Shown: positions 16,131 through 24,935 of the stretch, in pieces
Layout of the letters: the number at the start of each line of letters is the position of its first letter
How positions within the stretch are numbered: the stretch's first letter is position 1
Assembly: GCA_036504595.1 (NCBI GenBank)
Contig: DASXUX010000067.1
Location: 62,001 to 126,000, forward strand
Direction: 5' to 3'
DNA length: 64,000 nucleotides
Source: DASXUX01 sp036504595
Lineage (GTDB): Bacteria; Planctomycetota; SZUA-567; H5-PLA8
The notes under the pieces: model-generated
Told to the model about the DNA's origin: nothing
The model's database searches: none
The model's input: only the letters and a program-made list of their open reading frames with translations
Position numbers and translations under genes: made by a program

Positions 16131-17201
16131 GTGCCGCCGACCGTCGACCTGCAACCCGTCGCTTGCCCCGTGCAAGCCGGTCCCGCGCGCTCGCACGCCG
16201 ATCAGACGGCGAATGTTCAAGCCGCGCTGGACAAACCCCAAAGCGGGCCCGCGCTCAAAGACCTCGCCAAAGTCCATCGCCGCGCCGTCGTGCTTGTCGG
16301 CGATCTGGCGTTGCCCGCGCCGTATGAACTCGCGCTGCCGCCGGTGATCGAGGCGCTCAAAGCTGGCGAAATTCGTCCGTCGCGAATTTCAGTCCTGGCC
16401 GCGCCAGGCGGCTGTGGCCCGCTGGTCGGCCGCGGCGCGATCCATCGCTACGGTGAGGAGATCGCCGGCGACTATGAATTGCGCGCGTGGCAAGCCGGCG
16501 AGCAACCCGATGAACTTTTTACCGCCGCTGATTTTCGCATCGCCATCGTCCCCGCCGGCCTTCCGACGCCGCTTCTGCCCCCAAGCGCCGCCGGCCAAAA
16601 GCTCGATTGCGTGCTCCACCTGGACCTAGGCAAGAATGCCAACCTTGAAATAGCCTCCGCAACACTAGATTCCACGCTGGAGACCCGGCCTGCCAATCCG
16701 CAATCCGCAATCCGCAATCCGCAATCGGTCTGGCTCACTACCGGCGGCGGCTCCCAGTGGGAAGCGACGCTCGAAGAAGCCCTGCTCAGCTTGTGGAACG
16801 CGCAGCCGGCGACGACGGGAGTGCTGGCTTTCTCGGGCGACGAAGGATTGGGCTCGGCCTATTTCACGCACGACTTGTGGAGCCTGCTCAAGCAGGCCGA
16901 AGAAGTTCTCGCCAGCGGCGGCAGTTTGTCCGGCGCGGGACCGCTCGAAGCGTATGACCCCGCCGCCGTTTTCGCTCAGGCGCTGGGCACGTTCGAACGG
17001 CTCGTCCTTCTCTCGCCGGGCCTGTCCGAGCATGAAGAAGGCGGCGACTTGGCCGAGCAATTGGCGGCGCTTCCGAAGCTCGCCTCCCACATCGAACTTT
17101 GCGCCGACGAAAAAGAGCTCTGGGATTTGTTGGCGATCTGGCATTCGAGCACCTACCGCCTCGCCGCCGAACCGCTGGGGTGGCGGGCAAATATCCTTTA
17201 G
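16131..17201 (+). CDS. LarA-like (DUF2088) protein, probably non-racemase
   Basis: About 356 residues from GTG 16131. Residues about 45-95 (RAVVLVGDLALPAPYELALPP, then SRISVLAAPGG) match the N-terminal lactate-racemase domain. The GxHRP-type histidine motif and the Lys/His pair that hold the nickel cofactor are not recognisable, so racemase activity is doubtful. The upstream sequence in this frame (from about 16068: IDIAEKNILLAVGAHGLTITVPP) looks like genuine LarA-type N-terminus but has no ATG, GTG or TTG. The start may be non-standard or disturbed by a one-base shift near 16064-16070. Residues NPQSAIRNPQS are encoded by a heptamer array. LarC nearby gives a weak link to nickel-pincer chemistry. 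Confidence 0.65.
   Translation: MPPTVDLQPVACPVQAGPARSHADQTANVQAALDKPQSGPALKDLAKVHRRAVVLVGDLALPAPYELALPPVIEALKAGEIRPSRISVLAAPGGCGPLVGRGAIHRYGEEIAGDYELRAWQAGEQPDELFTAADFRIAIVPAGLPTPLLPPSAAGQKLDCVLHLDLGKNANLEIASATLDSTLETRPANPQSAIRNPQSVWLTTGGGSQWEATLEEALLSLWNAQPATTGVLAFSGDEGLGSAYFTHDLWSLLKQAEEVLASGGSLSGAGPLEAYDPAAVFAQALGTFERLVLLSPGLSEHEEGGDLAEQLAALPKLASHIELCADEKELWDLLAIWHSSTYRLAAEPLGWRANIL
16694..16728. repeat. Heptamer array CAATCCG x5 inside the LarA-like gene
   Basis: Four perfect CAATCCG units and a variant. Because 21 bp is seven codons, it is read in frame as NPQSAIRNPQS. The same unit occurs inside another gene at 25810-25844. Confidence 0.85.
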
Positions 17202-17238
17202 CGTTGCGCTGCGGATGTCCTGAACCGATTCGTTTCTA

Positions 17239-17292
17239 GACCCCGAACCCCGAACCCTGAACCCTGAACCCTGAACCCTGAACCCTATGCCC
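17239..17292. repeat. Heptamer array, ACCCTGA/ACCCCGA units
   Basis: Seven to eight 7-bp units, followed by CTCTGTGTCCTCTGTGG of the other widespread repeat type (17299-17317). It lies in the 200-bp gap before the YdbH-like gene. Confidence 0.85.
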
Positions 17293-17400
17293 TGCTGTTC
17301 TCTGTGTCCTCTGTGGTTTGCAGTAAACTCTAAACCAGAAACCTGCTTTAATACGATACATGCAATAGCCCCGCTGTGCGGTTAGACTGAGACGCGGATT

Positions 17401-20400
17401 ATGCCTGCGTTAGATGAGGACCAGCCTGTCTTGAGTCCGCCCGAAAAACAAGCCGAGCAGCCCTCGGGCTCAAAGCCTCGCGCGCGGCGTGGCGTGTTTT
17501 TCTGGCTCGCGATTTCGCTGCTGGCGCTGATTCTCCTGCCGGTGCTCGGCTATTTCGCGCTGCTCGCTTACGTGTGGGCGGGCGGGATCAAGTCGAGAGT
17601 CGAGAACCGGATCAGCAAGATGCTCGACGCGCCGGCTAAGGTGCGCTCAGTCAGCACTCGCTGGCTCGGCGACCTGAAAATTTCCGACATCAGCGTCGGC
17701 ACCGGCGAAAACGAACTCCTCAAAGCCGGTTCGGTCACGCTGGATTGGGACGCCGGCCCGCTGCTGCAAGAAGATCGCGTGCGCTCCGTCGCCATCGACC
17801 GGCCCAAGATCAGCCTTCGCCGCGACGCTACCGGCCACTGGAATTTTTCTCCCAAGCCCGCCCCGAAGGGTGCGGCATACCGCCTAGAACAAGTTCTCTT
17901 CGATCACGGCCAACTGGCAATCTCGTGGAACGCCGCCGGGGGCCAGCAGCGCGGCGTGGAATTGCAGGCGCTCAGCGGAACGTATTCCGACCAGGGCCGT
18001 GACGCACCCAGCCCCTTCTCCGCCTACGGCGTCTTCGACTCGCTGGAAAACATGTCGTTGCGCGGAAGTCTCGGGCCGGGCGCCGCGTGGAATGCGCGAG
18101 CCCAGGGCGGACTAAACCTTGAGCGCGACCTGGCCAATGTCTTCGGCGTCTCGCCGAATGACGGCCCGCGCGGCCACCTGCGATTCGATCTCTCCGGCCG
18201 GCGTGAATCTCTGATGCTCGACCCGGCGCGCGGCGGCGCGCTGGCGCTCAATGGGCAAATCGATCTCGAACGCTTCCGCTGGCCGCTGGGAACACGCTTT
18301 TCGCTCGCGGCGGACGGAGCGACGCTGGACCTTCGCGTCAAAGCCGACTTGGACGTGCCGCCCGGCTCGCTCGCCACCCTCGAAGATGTGAATGTGCGCC
18401 TGCAAGGATTGGGGAATCTCCACGGAGTCGGATGCATCCTCGATTCGCCAGGCCCCTGCGTTTCCTTCACCGGTGTCAGCGGCACGCTTGACGCCGAAGC
18501 CTTGAACAAGCTCTTTGAGCCGCATCTGTTGCCCGCCGACATTTCCCTGCGCGGAAGCCTCGCCGTTTCCGGCCTGGCAACGACGTTCCCACTCGGCAGC
18601 GGCGCGCCACCGGGCACCATTGCCGCGGCGCTAGCCACGAGCGGGGCGCGGATTTCGTTTTCAACGTTGGGCGAACTCCCCGCGGTCGATGCGGCGGCGT
18701 ATCTGAACTGGCCCGCGCTGAAAGCCGGGAAGCTCAAGATCGACGACATCGCGCACGCCGAACTCTCCATCGAAAACCTGAATCCGCGGCAGGGCGATTT
18801 CTGGGTGGAGTTCGCTCGGGGCACCGTGCTGAAGACCCTCGACGTGGATATCGGCCGCTTTTGGGAAAGCGACATCGGCCGCCGCGTGCTGACCATGAAC
18901 TTCAAGCGCGGCGAGCCCATCGCGCCGGCGTCTGAACTTCCCTGGATCATGCGCGGCACGCTGAAAGGTTCGGACGTGCGCGTGTCGGCCTCGCCGGCAG
19001 ACGGCGGCTGTGAAAACGTGTCGCTCACCGCTCTGACCCTTGAGGACGCCAGCCTTTCCAAGTGGCCCGCGCCATTTCAACTGCCGAAGCAGCGCTTCTC
19101 CGGAACGCTGAAGCTCGACGCCTGCTTCAAGGACGGCCTCGTGCAAAGCGTGACCAACCGCGTGACGCTCACCGATGAGAAATGGCGCGCGTCGGCTGCG
19201 AAGGATGCCCCTTTGGCCACGACCCCGATCACGCTGCGATTTTCACAGGTGTATCGGCCCTACGCCGCCCCACAGGAACGCGTCGGTCCGGTGCAAGTGG
19301 AAGACCTGACGATGCCGCTTCAGGATGTCGCCGAAATTCTCGGACTGAAGCAGACGGCCGGCCTGACCGGCGCGGGAATTCTGCGGATCACCGGTGCTAC
19401 GTTCGACCTTTCGGGTGCTACGGCGGCGGGCACGCTGGCGCTCGAAGGCGGCACGCTCGATATCGCCCTGCCGGCCAGTTCGCAGTCGCTCCTATTGAAC
19501 GCAGTGCGGATGGCCGGCTACCCGATGGTCGCCGCGGCTCTGGAAACGTTTCCGGTCGAGACGCTCAAGCTCGCCGACGTCAACGCTCGCTTGAAGGTGG
19601 CGTTCGCCAACGGCCGCTTGAACGTCAGCGGCCAGACACAACCGGCCAGATTGAAGGTTGAGGTCCCCAGCGGCGTACCCTTCTTCGGCGGCAAAGGAAC
19701 GGACTTCCAGATTCGCGAATTCCCAGCCGCGGAGATCGGCTTCGATATTGACCTGAGCGCCAAAGAAGGCTCGCGCTCGCAGCTTTGGAAACTGGCGTGG
19801 GGCGAGGGCGCCGGCCGGCTGATGCTGATCCTCAATGAGCAGGCTCCGAAAACCGAGGCCGCGCGCGAAGCCGGCTCGTCGTGGATGGTCTCCGGCAGTT
19901 TCGAAAGCGCCGAACTCATGAAAGGCCTCGCGCTGAAATTCGAGGCGCCCGTCAATCTGCGCAAGCAGCGGATCGGCAACTCAAGTCTTTCCGCCAAACA
20001 GATCGATCTGGGCGCCGCCGGTCAGCGCTTGGGCCTCGCGCCCGGCACGATGAGCGGCAGCCTGAAGAACGTCGAGCTGAAACTGAAGCCCTTCTCATAC
20101 GCCTCGCTTTCGCTCGAAAAAATCGGCAACGGCTCCATCGAAGCCGATCTGGAAAACGTCGCGTTCTCCCAGCCGGGTGCCGAAGTCGCGCAGCTCACCG
20201 GCCATCTGCGTTCGGTGATCGGTGCCGCCGCCTCCAGCATCAGCGTGAACACATTGTTGAAACTCAGTTCGTACGAAGCCCTGCTGCAAAACGGCGCGCT
20301 GTACATTCCTCCTCCGCCGAAAGACCGCGGCGGAGACGTGCATGTGGTCGCGACCATGGCGCGCGCCGAAAACAGCACACACATCGACATGGCTGAGTGC

Positions 20401-21813
20401 GCGATCAACCTGGGCGACGAAATCAAGGCGGAACTGAGCGGCTCGCTGGATGCCTCCGGGTCGGCTCCGGTCCGTCTCAAGCTTCCGACGCTAAAGCTCG
20501 AACTTCCCGACATGGCGCGCGCGATGCAAAGCTTCGGACCGCCGAATCTCCGCGACCGCGCACCGTGGTTCGGCGACCTGGGTCTCGCCGGCCGGGCAAC
20601 GTTCGAGGGTTCGCTCTCCTGGGAACTCCAGAAGCCCGGTTCGCTCGAAGGCAAACTTCAGTTCGACGCCGCAACGGTTCGCCTCGGCAAAACAACACCC
20701 TGTACGCTGAGCGGTATCGATGGCACGCTGCCACTCAGCCTGAGCTGGGGCTCCTCTACAGAGACCACAACGACGAAGCCTGTCGCCCCGATCAACGGCG
20801 CGCTGAAAATCGCCGCGATCGAGTACGCCGGCGTCACCGCCCGCGCTCAAGAGTTTAAGCTCATCGCCCAAGCGAACCAGTTCCGCATTGATTCGCCCAT
20901 CGACGTCGCCACGCCGGTAGGCCCCATCAACATCGGCGCGATACAAATTTCGAACGTGTTCTCCTTGCCCGCGAGTGCCGCACCGGAAATCGCATTCACA
21001 CTCGGCGCGGGGCTGGACGTGGACAAGGTGCTGCGCGAACGCGGCGTGACCGTCAACGGCCTTTCCGGCTGCGTGCTCACCGGCGCGCCCATGAAGTGCC
21101 GTTTGCTCAGCAGCCCCGGCGTGCGCGGTCCGTGGGAACTTCAGACCAGCGGCAGCTTGCGAGCTCCGTTCTTTGGCGGAGAGATGACCGTCGATCATCT
21201 CAGCGCGCGCGGGCTTTTCGGTCCGGTCCCGGTTTTTGGCGGAGACCTGTTGATGCGCGGCCCCGACGGCATTCAAGTCACTCGCTTTACGCAGAACAAC
21301 CAGCAGCTCGGCGCGTTTCTAACCGGCATGCCGAAAAAGAACCTGGGCACCTTTTCGATTCGCGCGAACGCCGAACTGCGCGACTTCGAAACCACGTCGC
21401 TCTCTCTGGACGGCGTTCAGCATTTCGTTCTGGAAATCGAATCGGTGGACTTCAAGGAGAACGAATTCTGGTACGACGGCGAACTGGCCATGACGGTCAA
21501 CTACCCGCTTGTGCGCGCGTCCTTCCCGGTGTTCTTCTACAAAAATGATGAAGCCATTCGCGAGGTGAAGTTCGGCGTGCGCAAGCTCGCGCTCGATTAC
21601 GAACTGCGCGACGGCTGGCTGTACGGGCCGCGCCCGACAAAACTCCCCGACAGCCTGATCGTGCAGGCCTATGGCAGCGGCGGAGGCGTCGGCGCGCTGC
21701 TCGCCGACAAGCTGATGTCCGGTCAGATCAAGATGGACCTGAAAGGCGATCGCGACCACCGCATCCCCTGGCCCGCGCTGGTCAGGCAGACGCAAGGACC
21801 GCAAGGCAAGTGA
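17401..21813 (+). CDS. AsmA-like YdbH-family envelope protein
   Basis: A 1470-residue protein with one N-terminal transmembrane helix (residues about 33-57, LAISLLALILLPVLGYFALLAYV) and a very long beta-rich periplasmic part. The region after the helix (SRVENRISKMLDAPAKV, then a short strand series) is typical of AsmA-like proteins, which form hydrophobic grooves for lipid transfer between membranes. The assignment to the YdbH branch rests mainly on the next gene, a DUF1318/YdbL homologue, since ydbH-ynbE-ydbL is the known gene order in enterobacteria. No YnbE-like small lipoprotein is encoded between them. ATG 17401 has a poor ribosome binding site. Confidence 0.8.
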   Translation: MPALDEDQPVLSPPEKQAEQPSGSKPRARRGVFFWLAISLLALILLPVLGYFALLAYVWAGGIKSRVENRISKMLDAPAKVRSVSTRWLGDLKISDISVGTGENELLKAGSVTLDWDAGPLLQEDRVRSVAIDRPKISLRRDATGHWNFSPKPAPKGAAYRLEQVLFDHGQLAISWNAAGGQQRGVELQALSGTYSDQGRDAPSPFSAYGVFDSLENMSLRGSLGPGAAWNARAQGGLNLERDLANVFGVSPNDGPRGHLRFDLSGRRESLMLDPARGGALALNGQIDLERFRWPLGTRFSLAADGATLDLRVKADLDVPPGSLATLEDVNVRLQGLGNLHGVGCILDSPGPCVSFTGVSGTLDAEALNKLFEPHLLPADISLRGSLAVSGLATTFPLGSGAPPGTIAAALATSGARISFSTLGELPAVDAAAYLNWPALKAGKLKIDDIAHAELSIENLNPRQGDFWVEFARGTVLKTLDVDIGRFWESDIGRRVLTMNFKRGEPIAPASELPWIMRGTLKGSDVRVSASPADGGCENVSLTALTLEDASLSKWPAPFQLPKQRFSGTLKLDACFKDGLVQSVTNRVTLTDEKWRASAAKDAPLATTPITLRFSQVYRPYAAPQERVGPVQVEDLTMPLQDVAEILGLKQTAGLTGAGILRITGATFDLSGATAAGTLALEGGTLDIALPASSQSLLLNAVRMAGYPMVAAALETFPVETLKLADVNARLKVAFANGRLNVSGQTQPARLKVEVPSGVPFFGGKGTDFQIREFPAAEIGFDIDLSAKEGSRSQLWKLAWGEGAGRLMLILNEQAPKTEAAREAGSSWMVSGSFESAELMKGLALKFEAPVNLRKQRIGNSSLSAKQIDLGAAGQRLGLAPGTMSGSLKNVELKLKPFSYASLSLEKIGNGSIEADLENVAFSQPGAEVAQLTGHLRSVIGAAASSISVNTLLKLSSYEALLQNGALYIPPPPKDRGGDVHVVATMARAENSTHIDMAECAINLGDEIKAELSGSLDASGSAPVRLKLPTLKLELPDMARAMQSFGPPNLRDRAPWFGDLGLAGRATFEGSLSWELQKPGSLEGKLQFDAATVRLGKTTPCTLSGIDGTLPLSLSWGSSTETTTTKPVAPINGALKIAAIEYAGVTARAQEFKLIAQANQFRIDSPIDVATPVGPINIGAIQISNVFSLPASAAPEIAFTLGAGLDVDKVLRERGVTVNGLSGCVLTGAPMKCRLLSSPGVRGPWELQTSGSLRAPFFGGEMTVDHLSARGLFGPVPVFGGDLLMRGPDGIQVTRFTQNNQQLGAFLTGMPKKNLGTFSIRANAELRDFETTSLSLDGVQHFVLEIESVDFKENEFWYDGELAMTVNYPLVRASFPVFFYKNDEAIREVKFGVRKLALDYELRDGWLYGPRPTKLPDSLIVQAYGSGGGVGALLADKLMSGQIKMDLKGDRDHRIPWPALVRQTQGPQGK

Positions 21814-21872
21814 ATGAGCCGGCGTTGCGAACGTCATCACTTCTGGGATGTGAAACTCGGAGCAGATTGAAC

Positions 21873-22307
21873 ATGCGGGTTGTCTCGCAGATAGCATTTA
21901 CGATGTTTCTCGCCGCGACTGCCGGCGCCGCCCAGATTAACCTGGACGTCAGCAACTCCGCCGTGCAGAAGATTCGCGAGCGCATCGCTGATCGAGCCGA
22001 CAAGATCACCAAGTTGAAAGATAACGGCGCGATTGGCGAAGAAGCGAACGGATTTCTGAAGGCGCGCGAAGTGCCCGACCAGCCGCTCGCTGCAAAAAAA
22101 GAAATCCGCGACCTGGTCGTTGCCGAGAACGAAGACCGCTCCGCCCTGTTCCGCGAGATCGTCCTCGCCGCCGGCCTGACCGAGAAGGATCTGGAAAACG
22201 TTGCCGCCGCCTACGCTAAAAAGATGCGCCAGTCCGCCGCCGACGGCCACTGGATCCAGCACCCAGCGTCGAAAGCCTGGGTGCAGAAGAAAGACTTCAA
22301 AGAGTAA
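21873..22307 (+). CDS. YdbL-like DUF1318 periplasmic protein
   Basis: A protein of about 144 residues with signal peptide (core IAFTMFLAATAGAA, cleavage near AQ). The mature part matches DUF1318: NGAIGEEANGFL, LVVAENEDRSALFREI, then GHWIQ and AWVQKK at the C-terminus. YdbL works with YdbH in the enterobacterial AsmA-like lipid transport set. It starts 60 bases after the YdbH-like stop, most likely in one operon. The ATG at 21873 is chosen because the signal peptide begins there; a longer frame from 21810 has no signal. Confidence 0.85.
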   Translation: MRVVSQIAFTMFLAATAGAAQINLDVSNSAVQKIRERIADRADKITKLKDNGAIGEEANGFLKAREVPDQPLAAKKEIRDLVVAENEDRSALFREIVLAAGLTEKDLENVAAAYAKKMRQSAADGHWIQHPASKAWVQKKDFKE

Positions 22308-22318
22308 CCCTAAGAAAA

Positions 22319-22350
22319 CTTTGCGCCCTCTGCGTCTCTGCGGTGAAAAA
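22319..22350. repeat. CTCTGCGTCTCTGCGGTG-type repeat
   Basis: Belongs to the family of CTCTGCG/CAGAGG repeats also seen at 13571, 17299, 28811, 43221 and 60790. It lies between converging genes. Confidence 0.6.
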
Positions 22351-24753
22351 TTACTTCGCTTCGATCCGCAGGACCGTCAGCGAATTGGCAGGGAAGCTGT
22401 GAACGAACTTCGGCCCCGCCACGTCCACCTTTGCCTTTTTCGGCGCGATCTTCGTTGGCTGCTCCAGGCTGTTTTCGTCCGTGCGCTCACCGCTCAGAAC
22501 GATGGCCTTGCCCGATGACCCTACATTCTTCACGCCCTGCAGATCCAGTTCGAGTTTCTGCTCGGCTTCTGAAACGTTGACGACTTTGACGATCACGTCG
22601 CCGCTTGATTTTTCCAGCGCCGCGCACGCGAAGACCGGCTCGGTCGCGACCGTCGTATCGGTCGCCTGCGTGATCAGCTTGCCATCCAGGTAGCACTTCA
22701 GCGATTTGCCTTGTACTTCGATCTTGATGTCGTACCAGCGGTTGGTTTCGATCTTCACCGGCGCCTGTTCCGCGAACGGCCCGCGTCCTCCGCCGAAGGA
22801 GCGTTCCAGCGCTGAATGCTGATTGCCCCAGCCGCCGAGATTCCACCAGATGAAGTCGCCGTCGTTTTGCGCGCGGAACATGACCAGGAATCCTTCGCGG
22901 CCGGAAATCTTCCGCGCCTTAAGCGTGTACACATAGTCCGTCCACTTCGGATCGCCCGCCACCGCGCGGCAATCTTCCGTCTCGACTGTCTGCCGCAACG
23001 CGCCTTCTTCGACGGCCCATTTTCCATGTCTAAGTTTCCAGCCTTTGGTGTCGCTGAAGGTCGGGCATTCAAAGAGCGTCTTCCCGTCCGGCGCCGTGAC
23101 TTTGATGTCCTTGAACTCGGCCGTCGTGGCCCACGTGCCGACGCCAATCGCGCCCGCCAGATACTTGCTTGGCTCCTCCGCGACGGGCTGCGACTTCAGC
23201 TCAAGCGGCAATACGACATCGCCGCGATTCTGGCTGAACATCTGCTGCACGTAATAAGAGGGAATGCCGTACACGCGATAGCTGTCAAAATTGATCAGGT
23301 TCGGATTCCAGCGCCGGTTGTGCATGTTCACGAACAGCGGCGCATACGATGCCATCACCACCACGTCGCTATTGCGCTCCATGCCGGTCATGAACGCCGC
23401 CTCGCCCAGCGCCCCGCGCAGATTGCCTTGCCCGCAGTTCTGCGTCACCGCGTACTCGCCGACATAGACCTTGTGGCCATCGCGCTTGTACGTGTCATAC
23501 TTCTTCGCGTGGTTCATGAAGAACTCGGGATTGCTGTAATAGTGTTCATCGACGATTTCGAGCGGCCGGTTTTTGGGCGTGCCCTGCCACTCGTTGGCAA
23601 CCAGATGCACGCTCGGGTACTTCGCCTTGATCGCGTCGTGGAAGAGCGCGTAGCGTTCGTGATACGCCGGACCGCCGTTCTCGTTTCCAATTTCCATGTA
23701 CTTCATGTTGAACGGCTTCGGATGCCCGGCCTTCGCGCGCTTGGAACCCCACGGGCTGTCTTCGGGGCCGTTGGCATACTCCAGCGCGTCGAGCGCGTCC
23801 TGCACGAACTCGCCCATTTTGTCCATCGGCACGTTCTCTTTGTGCGACATGCCGACGTTGATCACAAACAGCGGTTCGGCGCCAAGGTCTTCGCACATGA
23901 CCAGGTACTCGTGAAAGCCGAGCCCATTCGTCGCGAAGTAATTCCAGATGTTCCACTGCACCCAGCGGTCGCCGATCTCGCCGATCGTTTTCTTCCAGCG
24001 CGAGGCCGTCTTCATGGTGTCGCCTTCCACCCAGCACCCGCCGGGGAAGCGCACGAATCCGGGCTTCAGTCCGTCGAGCATCTCCGCGAGGTCCGGCCGC
24101 AGGCCGTGTCCTTTCCACGTGTCCTTCGGGTAGAGCGACACCACGTCCAGATACAGCGTTCCAGGTTTGCTTGCGCTGATGACCAGCCGCGCTTTCGGAT
24201 CGGTGCCTTTCGAGGAAATCGAGTCCGAAAACTTCTTCCACTCCTCGCCGATGCCTTCAAACGTTTTCTCTGCGTAGACCTTTCCTTCCGTGCTCTCCAG
24301 CGTCACCGTCAACTTGCCGTCGTACTTTCCCGCTGCTTTCGCATAGAAGGACAGATCGAACGCAGCGCCCTCCTTTACGTTCATGCCCCACCAGCCGTCG
24401 TTGGCAACGCCCACGCGTCCGTCGCCGACCTGCTCGACCTTCAGCCGCAGGCACTGCCGGTTCGTTGCGCTGAGCGGTTCGGTGGAAACGACGGACATCT
24501 CCGCCTTGCCGCCTTTGTCGATTAGCGTCCAGTAATCGGGCTTGTCCTTTTCTTCGAAGTTCCGGTTGCGGACGAGTTCGGCGTAAAGGCCGCCGTCGCC
24601 CGAGCAGTTGATCTCCTCATAGAAGATCCCCCACAGCGTCGGGCTGATCTGTATCCCCGGCTTGTCCACCTGGATGGTCAGCTTCCCCGGATCTGCCGCC
24701 AACGCGGACAGCGCGAAAGTGATCGACGCACAAAGGTATCCAAAACGATTCAT
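22351..24753 (-). CDS. Secreted GH51 alpha-L-arabinofuranosidase
   Basis: An 800-residue enzyme with signal peptide (SITFALSALAA). It belongs to GH51, retaining enzymes that remove terminal arabinofuranosyl groups from arabinan and arabinoxylan. The N-terminal part (PTLWGIFYEEINCSGDGGLY) and the following carbohydrate-binding-like domain (residues about 60-190) are typical of the longer GH51 type. The acid/base Glu is at about 358 (YMEIGNENGG) and the nucleophile Glu at about 433 (VYVGEYAV); the 75-residue spacing fits the plant-like branch. The C-terminal part has a beta-sandwich and a laminin-G-like region. The start at 24753 has GGAGG seven bases upstream. It suggests growth on plant polysaccharide. 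Confidence 0.93.
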   Translation of the reverse strand: MNRFGYLCASITFALSALAADPGKLTIQVDKPGIQISPTLWGIFYEEINCSGDGGLYAELVRNRNFEEKDKPDYWTLIDKGGKAEMSVVSTEPLSATNRQCLRLKVEQVGDGRVGVANDGWWGMNVKEGAAFDLSFYAKAAGKYDGKLTVTLESTEGKVYAEKTFEGIGEEWKKFSDSISSKGTDPKARLVISASKPGTLYLDVVSLYPKDTWKGHGLRPDLAEMLDGLKPGFVRFPGGCWVEGDTMKTASRWKKTIGEIGDRWVQWNIWNYFATNGLGFHEYLVMCEDLGAEPLFVINVGMSHKENVPMDKMGEFVQDALDALEYANGPEDSPWGSKRAKAGHPKPFNMKYMEIGNENGGPAYHERYALFHDAIKAKYPSVHLVANEWQGTPKNRPLEIVDEHYYSNPEFFMNHAKKYDTYKRDGHKVYVGEYAVTQNCGQGNLRGALGEAAFMTGMERNSDVVVMASYAPLFVNMHNRRWNPNLINFDSYRVYGIPSYYVQQMFSQNRGDVVLPLELKSQPVAEEPSKYLAGAIGVGTWATTAEFKDIKVTAPDGKTLFECPTFSDTKGWKLRHGKWAVEEGALRQTVETEDCRAVAGDPKWTDYVYTLKARKISGREGFLVMFRAQNDGDFIWWNLGGWGNQHSALERSFGGGRGPFAEQAPVKIETNRWYDIKIEVQGKSLKCYLDGKLITQATDTTVATEPVFACAALEKSSGDVIVKVVNVSEAEQKLELDLQGVKNVGSSGKAIVLSGERTDENSLEQPTKIAPKKAKVDVAGPKFVHSFPANSLTVLRIEAK

Positions 24754-24859
24754 GCTGTGCCTCCAGTTCAAAAGAACGCGATGTATACTTCTATACCGAA
24801 ACTGCGCACAACGCATTTGCGAAATGATAGCGACGTGGTGGACGATCCTGCCGTCGAAA

Positions 24860-24935
24860 GTCTGGGGTCTGGAGTCCCGATCTCCGTTAGCGCTGCTGTT
24901 GACTCCAGACTCCAGACTTCCAGACTCCAGACTCG
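24860..24935. repeat. Inverted heptamer arrays, GTCTGGA/TCCAGAC units
   Basis: GTCTGGG-GTCTGGA-GTCCC at 24860-24879 faces GACTCCA-GACTCCA-GACTTCC-AGACTCC at 24901-24935. The second arm encodes the last residues of the O-antigen ligase-like protein (SGVWKSGVWS), whose stop codon lies between the arms. Confidence 0.85.
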
